A stretch of 64,000 bases of DNA from Neoarius graeffei (Eukaryota; Chordata; Actinopteri; Siluriformes; Ariidae). This document shows positions 12,333-21,700 of the stretch, piece by piece. A program made the position numbers and the translations under genes. The DNA lies in assembly GCF_027579695.1 (NCBI RefSeq), contig NC_083575.1:37561154-37625153 (forward strand), in the 5' to 3' direction. The notes below the pieces were generated by a model that saw nothing but the letters and a program-made list of their open reading frames with translations, did not search any database and had not been told where the DNA came from. The stretch's first letter is position 1. The number at the start of each line of letters is the position of its first letter.

Positions 12333-13146
12333 GGGGGGATATCATCCGATCATTTTAGTTAGTTTAGCCTGTGGATATTTATTTTCAATTTGACTGGTTG
12401 GAATTAGGCAAAATCAACTTGAAATGCAGGATGAGACTCTCCCAATGATTGGGACAATGTATACTGGTCACATAAAAATATATAAAATTATAAAATCTTA
12501 TTTAAAAAAAAAAAAAAAACAGGTGATCTAAACTTTTCAATACACGACTGACTGATAAATATCAGTAATATTCCAGTGTAGTTAGTGAATGACCTGTTAT
12601 TTAATTAAGTCTCATTATTAAATTTTGTAGCATTAGTTTTTCAATACTGGAAGTGCTTTAATTCTCTTTTGTATTTAGGATTTTTTTTTAAATAACTACT
12701 CAATCAGAAGAAAGCCAACAGATTATTCAGTTATCAAAATCATTAACTGTAGCCCGAACAAAAACAAACAAACAGTCATGCCTTAGCCTTCTTTTTAGGT
12801 TTCCCAACCAGAACTGGCAGCACTTAAGCAGCGTTAGCATGCTAGCTTTCCATTATACAGGGTGTCTAAAGTCAAGAACCAGTGGGGGTACGTTGAGCAA
12901 AATCCGCAGAAACATGAGAAAGTGGCTAAGAAAAGGTATATGGCGTAAAAGTGAACATGAACAGCATGTGCTGTAAATAGTAACTACAAAATTACACACA
13001 GTTTTACTGCTTTCTGACTTTTTGTGCACCCTGTATACACCATCAGAAGCTTAAGCATGTTTAAATGGTCACAAAACAGCATGTCACAATTTGATTTTGG
13101 AAACCTTTGAGCAATCCTGGCTCTGAGGAATTTGCTTACAGACAGT

Positions 13147-13181
<35 letters not shown>

Positions 13182-16100
13182 CAGGTGATTTTATGCAAAG
13201 TGGTTTACTTGTGATGCAGTATATAACTAGCCGCGTCAGGAAATCATACATTCACTGGCCACTTTATTAGGAACACCCATCCACCTGCTATTTTATGCAG
13301 TTCTCTAAAAATCAGCCAATCCCTTGACAGCAGCACAAAATCACGTACAACCCCGATTCTAAAAAAGTTGGGACAAAGTACAAATTGTAAATAAAAACAG
13401 AATGCAATGATGTGGAAGTTTCAAAATTACATATTTTATTCAGAATAGAACATAGATGACATATCAAAATGTTTAAACTGAGAAAATGTATCATTTAAAG
13501 AGAAAAATTAGGTGATTTTAAATTTCATGACAACAACACATCTCAAAAAAGTTGGGACAAGGCCATGTTTACCACTGTGAGACATCCCCTTTTCTCTTTA
13601 CAACAGTCTGTAAACGTCTGGGGACTGAGGAGACAAGTTGCTCAAGTTTAGAGATAGGAATGTTAACCCATTCTTGTCTAATGTAGGATTCTAGTTGCTC
13701 AACTGTCTTAGGTCTTTTTTGTCGTATCTTCTGTTTTATGATGCGCCAAATGTTTTCTATGGGTGAAAGATCTGGACTGCAGGCTGGCCGGTTCAGTACC
13801 CGGACCCTTCTTCTACGCAGCCATGATGCTGTAATTGATGCAGTATGTGGTTTGGCATTGTCATGTTGGAAAATGCAAGGTCTTCCCTGAAAGAGACGTC
13901 GTCTGGATGGGAGCATATGTTGCTCTAGAACCTGGATATACCTTTCAGCATTGATGATGTCTTTCCAGATGTGTAAGCTGCCCATGCCACACGCACTAAT
14001 GCAACCCCATACCATCAGAGATGCAGGCTTCTGAACCGAGCGCTGATAATAACTTGGGTCGTCCTTCTCCTCTTTAGTCCGAATGACACGGCGTCCCTGA
14101 TTTCCATAAAGAACTTCAAATTTTGATTCGTCTGACCACAGAACAGTGTTCCACTTTGCCACAGTCCATTTTAAATGAGCCTTGGCCCAGAGAAGACGTC
14201 TGCGCTTCTGGATCATGTTTAGATACGGCTTCTTCTTTGAACTATAGAGTTTTAGCTGGCAACGGCGGATGGCACGGTGAATTGTGTTCACAGATAATGT
14301 TCTCTGGAAATATTCCTGAGCCCATTTTGTGATTTCCAATACAGAAGCATGCCTGTATGTGATGCAGTGCCGTCTAAGGGCCCGAAGATCACGGGCACCC
14401 AGTATGGTTTTCCGGCCTTGACCCTTACGCACAGAGATTCTTCCAGATTCTCTGAATCTTTTGATGATATTATGCACTGTAGATGATGATATGCTCAAAC
14501 TCTTTGCAATTTTACACTGTCAAACTCCTTTCTAATATTACTCCACTATTTGTCGGTGCAGAATTAGGGGGATTGGTGATCCTCTTCCCATCTTTACTTC
14601 TGAGAGTCGCTGCCACTCCAAGATGCTCTTTTTATACCCAGTCATGTTAATGACCTATTGCCAATTGACCTAATGAGTTGCAATTTGGTCCTCCAGCTGT
14701 TCCTTTTTTGTACCTTTAACTTTTCCAGCCTCTTATTGCCCCGTCCCAACTTTTTTTGAGATCTGTTGCTGTCATGAAATTTCAAAATGTCTCACTTTCA
14801 ACATTTGATATGCTGTCTATGTTCTATTGTGAATACAATATCAGTTTTTGAGATTTGTAAATAACTGCATTCCGTTTTTATTTACAATTTGTACTTTGTC
14901 CCAACTTTTTTGGAATCGGGGTTGTACAAGTCAAGAGCTTCAGTTCATGTTCACTTCAAACATCATCTCATTATCTCTAGCCGCTTTATCCTGTTCTACA
15001 GGGTCGCAGGCAAGCTGGAGCCTATCCCAGCTGACTACGGGCGAAAGGCGGGGTACACCCTGGACAAGTCGCCAGGTCATCACAGGGCTGACACAGACAC
15101 AGACAACCATTCACACCTACGGTCAATTTAGAGTCACCAGTTAACCTAACCTGCATGTCTTTGGACTGTGGGGGAAACCGGAGCACCCGGAGGAAACCCA
15201 CGCGGACACGGGGAGAACATGCAAACTCCACACAGAAAGGCCCTCGCCGGCCCCGGGGCTCGAACCCAGGACCTTCTTGCTGTGAGGCGACAGCACTAAC
15301 CACTACACCACCGTGCCGCCCACTTCAAACATCAGAATGGGAAAAACTGTGACTTTCACTGTGGCATGGGTGTTGGTTTGAGCCAGATAGACTGGTTTGA
15401 GTATTTCAGAAACTGCTGATCTCCTGGGGTTCTCACACACAACAAGTCTCTCGAGTTTACAAAGAATGGTGTGGAAAAACAACCACCACTGAGTGAGCAA
15501 CAGTTCTGTGGGTAGAAACACCTTGTTGATGAGAGGTCAGAGGAAAATGGCCAGGGTGAGTTTCCCCAAAAGCATCGTATCACAAAGATCATTAAATGGT
15601 ATCGTGAGCATCACAATGAACGCTCACTCTCCTAGTTTAGATGCTCTTAGCATTAAGAAGCTTTTGGGAAACCCACCCCCAGATTGGTTTGAGCTGTCAG
15701 GAAATATATAGCAACTCAAATCACTCTTTCCAACCGTGGTGAGCAGAAAAGCATCTCAGCATGCAACAGCAGAAGACCACATTGGGTTCCACTTCTGCCA
15801 GCCAAGAACAAGTTCCGACAAGAAGACAGTCATCTATATCCCCTACCCTATATACCAAGTTTCAAGATATTGTGTGTCACATTTTTCAAGTTCTGCTGCA
15901 GGAAACCAACCCTACCTTTTTCACACTGACCTCAGCAGCCCATGGCATTAGCCCACCAGACCTTTGGTCCAGGTGAGCTAAAAATTAAAATCCCTCACAT
16001 TTCTTAGTCTCAAAAGGCACATATACACATTACATAATCAACACATATACCAACTTTCAAGACCATACCACTCAGTTTTCAAGTTCTGCTCCGGAAACAA

Positions 16101-18736
16101 AACCTACCCCTAAAACTAACCCGAGAGACTAATTCTGAAATTGTTTCCATGGAAACATGAAAAATTAAGAGTTCTTAGTAATGAAAAGGCACATATACAT
16201 CAACTTGTTAACATGTATACTAATAGGCATCCTTCAGTCTCAAGAGACTATGGAGTTGGGCTCTGGCGTTGATTCTGGTACAGTGCCGGGTGTGGCTGGA
16301 CAGGCCGATGTGGGAGTAACAGTCTCACGCACAGAGCACATGAAGTCTGACACTGATCTGTCAAACTGGGCTCGAGCTTTCCTTCTCCATCTTTTTGTCT
16401 GATTCCTGGGCAAATGCCTTTTCAAATGTGGAGAGGCCTTTCTGGACAGTCTGTTTCCAGACTGAGCATTCTGAGGCGGCCACTTCCCAGATGTTGAGGT
16501 CAATGCCCAAGACCTTGATGTCCCTCTTGCAGGTGTCCTTGTAACACAGTTGTGGTCTGCCTATGGGGCGTTTTCCCCTGCACTAACTCACCCTACAGGA
16601 GATCCTTAGGGATCCGACTATCGTCCATATACGTGACATGGCCGAGCCAGCGCATGAGTCTCTGCTTCAGCAGTGCAAACATGCTGGGGATTCCGGCTCC
16701 CTCTAGTACAGCATTGTTTGTGACTTTGTCCTGCTAGGTGATCTTCAAGATGCGTCATAAGCAGCGCATGTGGAAGGTGTTGAGTTTTCGCTCCTGCCAT
16801 GCGCACAGAGTCCAGGACTCACGACCATAAAGGAGGGTGCTCACAACACATGCACTGTAGATATAGATCTTGGCGTGCTTGGTCGTCATCTTGTTCCATG
16901 CTCTCTTCGTCAATTTGGACAGTGGTAGCTGCCTTGCTAATCTGCTTGTTGAGCTCACTGTTAAGCAAGAGGGAGTCTGAGATTGTGGAACCGAGGTAAG
17001 TTCATGGACAACTTCCAGCTCGTGATCAGAGATACTGATGATGGGTGGCAGTTCAGCATCCTGAGCCATGACCTGAGTTTTCTTCAGGCTAATGGTGAGT
17101 AGAGTTGCAAAATTCCGGGAATTTTCAAAGGTGGAAACTTTCCATGGGAATTTTCGGGAAAAGACTGGGAATTTTGAAAGTGGACATCAATTAAGTAAGT
17201 AGAAAAAAGTATTGTAGCATAATTTTGGTTAAAAGAGGCAGATTTATGGGAATAAAGTTGTGCATAGCACACTGTTACTCACTCACATGGACAAAGCATG
17301 TTATTTTCTCAGGAGCCATTGAAGCCACACCCCTTACATGCATTTTGCATCCCTCTATCACATGCATAATAACTTCTAGAATTCTGAAGAGCTAGAACTG
17401 TTTTAAATACAAACTGCCGAGATCACACATTACAGACAAAGGACTACATGCCATCAAGTAAGTTTTGAGGATGTTTGAGGATGATTTTTTATCTATTATG
17501 GTATTTAAGTAAAAATGAAAAGGTATAGTAGAATAAATCTAGTGCTAATTTACTTGTAAATTAGAATTGTGCCATTTCATTGAAGTAGTTAGCTTGTGAT
17601 GCTAGTTACAGCAAATTGTGCTAGCTTAATGGGAAACCAGATAAGCTAAATGAAAGCTTCCTATGAACATTTCATGTAAGAAAACTAAATTTAATGCTAG
17701 CTTACTGGTAAAAATAAATGTAAGATAATTAGAACATTTCATTGAATAAATTCTCATGCTAGCTAGCTACAGCAAAATGTGTTAGTGCTAGTTTAATGGG
17801 ACATCAGATGTGCTAAAATGTTAACTGTGTAAATGTTGTCTCATCTTATTTCACAGAAAAATGCCACGCGTGCTATCCATTGTGTGGAGGCATTTCACAC
17901 CTGTGACGGTAGACAGGAAATCTTTGTTCATGTGCAAATATTGTGCCAAGAAATATGTTAAGAATGCTACGAAAATGCAGAATCATATTTTGCAATGCTC
18001 CAAATGTCCAAAGGCAACAACAAATGCAGCAGGTGAAAATTCATCTATTGCATCAGATTCTTCTGATACCATTTCATCGGTTCCTGGACCCTCAGGCCTC
18101 AGAAGGTACTTTGACTCCATGGATGAGCAAAGGTGAGAAATGCTGATGAATGTTTAGCTCGAGCGATCTATGCAACATCCTCACCTCTGATGTTGTCTGC
18201 CAATGTCTACTGGAAGAGATTTTTTAATGTAATCCAACCAGACATGCACTCCCCCAACCAGACATGCACTATCCACTCATTTACTGGATGAAGAGTACAA
18301 CAGAGTGCAAACAAAGGTTAAACAAACCATCGACAATGCAGACTGCATTTCCATCATCTCTGATAATATATCATCTCATCTCTAGCCGCTTTATCCTTCT
18401 ACAGGGTCGCAGGCAAGCTGGAGCCTATCCTAGCTGACTATGGGCGAAAGGCGGGGTACACCCTGGACAAGTCGCCAGGTCATCACAGGGCTGACACATA
18501 GACACAGACAACCATTCACACTCACATTCACACCTACGGTCAATTTAGAGTCACCAGTCAACCTAACCTGCATGTCTTTGGACTGTGGGGGAAACCGGAG
18601 CACCCGGAGGAAACCCACGCGGACACGGGGAGAACATGCAAACTCCACACAGAAAGGCCCTCGCCAGCCCCGGGGCTCGAACCCAGGACCTTCTTGCTGT
18701 GAGGCGACAGCGCTAACCACTACACCACCGTGCCGC

Positions 18737-18799
<63 letters not shown>

Positions 18800-21700
18800 A
18801 TCCCCTAAATTACCGTAATTCCAGTGCTTTTTTTTTTTTTGAAAATTCCCAAAATTCCCGTAACAAAGTTTCCATGGAAACTTTCCGGAAATTTTCCGCC
18901 CCTTTGCAACCCTAATGGTGAGCCCAAAGTCTCAACAAGCTTTGCTGAAGTGGTTCATGAGCTGCTGAAGGTCATCAGCTGAGTGGACAGTGACTGCTGC
19001 ATCATCTGCAAAGAGGAAGTCACGTAGGCATTTCAGCTGGACTTTGGTCAGTGCTCTTAGCCTGGAGAGACTGAAGAGCTTTCCATCTGATCTGGAGGTA
19101 GATGCCTTCTGTTGCAGAACCAAAAAGCATGCTTCAGCAGTACAGCAAAGATGAGCCCGAAAAGGGTGGGCGACAGTGCTGGAACCATGTGTATTGGCGT
19201 TTGCCTTTCCATTGGAGTATTTCAGTGGCGTGGAGAGAGGGGACTGCTGCATGGGTAACAGCTTGTACTCCATATCAACCTATCCAGGCTTTGCACACCA
19301 GAGAGGACACTCCAGCTTCGCTATGCAGCATCAACAAAACACAGGGGCAAACAGTCTACCAGTTATAAGTCTCGCAGTTCAATCTACATCAACTTGTTAA
19401 CATGTATACCAAGTTTCAAATCCGTATCATGAATAGTTTTGGATATATGCGTCGGAAACGAACATTGCTTTTAGAAACAAAGTCAAAATCCATTTATGTA
19501 AAAAAATTTGAATACTTTTTTTTTCAAAAATCCAAAATAGAAAAAGGCACCAGCTCACATGTTGCTTGAAAAAGTTTCATGAAGATATCTTCAGTAGTTT
19601 TAAAGATATGGCCTGGAAACGAAAACCTGACCGGAGGGACAGAACCCGTTTGGGCAGGGGATAATTAAACTGGCCAGTGAGTGTAGGTATATGTTATGTA
19701 GATGTTATTCAGAGTCTTGTGCCACTGTGGGGGGAAGAAATTTAAAAAAAAAAAAAAAAAAAATTAGTGGAATACCTGAAAGATCTTTTGTAGTTCAGGA
19801 ACCTTGTTAGAGCCCATATACTGGACTGTAGGTCCTGCTTCAGATACCACCTTGGTGGGTAAAGCGAAGATCATGGGGGTGGGTTGTGAGGGCACAGTGG
19901 GTTTCAGCCCCTGAAGGAAAAATAAAATATTGAAATCTTAAAATATAGTCTACAGTGGTGCTTGAAAGTTTCTGAACCCTTTATAATTTTCTATATATTT
20001 ACGCTAGCCTGGCAAGCCAGACTAAATGCGAATATTTAGTCTGGCCTCAATCCGTAGACATTTCCGAAGCGGGTAGGAGGAACAAACCGCTGTCTTTCAA
20101 ACTGTCTCTGTGCGTATAGGCCAACGCTCTGACCAATCAGCGCAACAGTGACTGTGACGTAGTCGGAAAGCAATGGGGGAGGCCTTGAAATTAAATAATT
20201 TTTCAAAATGCGTATTAATTAATAAACAGGTTCTAGATATTAAGAAGTTTGGAGATAATGAACACAAGTTTGGAGTCTGTACCACATACTCATTTTTTTC
20301 CAAGTGTTTTTCAAGAGTTTGCTTAAACTGTTTTTGAGAGTTTATTTAGTGGTGTTTGGTGAAATAATTTCCCTTAAATTTAAAATAACGGGAAAATAAA
20401 CAATCAAAAAGTAATGTTTCAAAGCTGTTTATTAATTCTTCGTACTGCACAAACTAGCCCATCCTTTTGGCTACGAGCGGAGCCAGCTGGTAGATCAGAC
20501 TTTTGCCATAGCCGGTCGGCAAAACAGCGAAAATGTCCTTCTTGAAAAGGAATGAGCGGAGAGCCTCTTCCTGCTCATGTTTCAATGAAAACTCCAAGTC
20601 TAATTCTTCTAAAACTGATTCCAAAGCGGAGTCAAACGCGCGCTGTTCACTAGCTGTAGCCATCTTTCCTGTTGTGCTTTCTCCAGCGTCGCGCAGCTTT
20701 GTCGTCACTCCTGCAAAAGCCTGCCCAAAGAATCCAAACAAAAACCTTGCGTTGTGACTGGCGGGCATGATTTGATGCCCGGGGTGTTTTTGTTTATATG
20801 GTGCAAGGCTAGACCCATTCGCTAGGCAAAAAATATTTTTGGCCGCTAGGCAGTTGGGTCTAGTTTACTAGGCTATATTTATGCAGAAATATGACCTAAA
20901 TCATCAGATTTTCACACAAGTTCTAAAAGTAAATAAAGAGAACCCAGTTAAACAAATGAGACAAAAATATTATACTTGGTCATTTATTTATTGAAGAAAA
21001 TGATCCAATATTACATATCTGTGAGTGGCAAAAGTATGTGAACCTTTGCTTTCAGTATCTGGTGTGACCCCCTTGTGCAGCAATAACTGCAACTAAACGT
21101 TTCCGGTAACTGTTGATCAGTCCTGCACACCAGCTTGGAGGAATTTTAGCCCATTCCTCCGTACAGAACAGCTTCAACTCTGGGATGTTGGTGGGTTTCC
21201 TCACATGAACTGCTCGCTTCAGGTCCTTCCACAACATTTTGACTGGATCAAGGTCAGGACTTTGACTTGGCCATTTCAAAACATTAACTTTATTCTTCTT
21301 TAACCATTCTTTGGTAGAATGACTTGTGTGCTTAGGGTCGTTGTCTTGCTGCATGACCCACCTTCTCTTGAGATTCAGTTCATGGACAGATGTCCTGACA
21401 TTTTCCTTTAGAATTCACTGGTATAATTCAGAATTCATTGTTCCATCAATGATGGCAAGCCGTCCTGGCCCAGATGCAGCAAAATAGGTACAAACCATGA
21501 TACCACCACCACGTTTCACAGATGGGATAAGCTTCTTATGCTGGAATGCAGCGTTTCCCTTTCTCCAAACATAACGCTTCTCATTTAAACCAAAAAGTTC
21601 TACTTTGGTCTCATCCATACACAAAACATCTTTCCAATAGCCTTCTGGCTTGTCCATGTGATCTTTAGCAACTGCAAATGAGCAGCAATGTTCTTTTTGG

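Larger units (their letters stand above)
13253..15815 (+). mobile_element. Old Tc1-like fossil (ends CACTGGCCACTTTATTAGG) split by younger insertions
   Basis: The left end CACTGGCCACTTTATTAGG is a widespread teleost Tc1-like terminus. The body resumes after the inserted blocks with plus-strand remnants of a transposase helix-turn-helix region (15370-15545: reads like [10 protein letters not shown] and [11 protein letters not shown] in degenerate form) and GCAACAGCAGAAGACCACAT near 15760. It hosts the Tc1 element 13348-14924, a SINE and a small foldback near 15556-15682. The right boundary is approximate. Confidence 0.6.
17100..18914 (+). mobile_element. hAT transposon remnant with BED finger and nested SINE
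   Basis: The ends TAGAGTTGCAAA and (inverted) TTTGCAACCCTA are flanked by the 8-bp duplication ATGGTGAG (17092-17099 and 18915-18922), diagnostic of hAT. Inner TIR-proximal sequence is rich in TTCCGGGAATTTTC-like repeats. It encodes a BED zinc finger and a short downstream transposase remnant; the rest is missing and a SINE occupies the interior. Confidence 0.87.
16221..19384 (-). mobile_element. Non-LTR retrotransposon fragment on minus strand, split by a hAT element
   Basis: A 25-bp exact duplication flanks the block (16196-16220 and 19385-19409), as expected of target-primed insertion. The minus strand has RT remnants: [22 protein letters not shown] (catalytic FADD, near 19000), then after the hAT insertion [37 protein letters not shown] and LNTFHMRCL (16755-17069). 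The 3' end reads GTCTCTTGAGACTGAAGGATGCC. Frames are broken in several places. Confidence 0.8.

Noticed and set aside
14123-14332. Plus-strand open frame opposite the Tc1 transposase
   Set aside because: Shadow of the minus-strand transposase; no family similarity.
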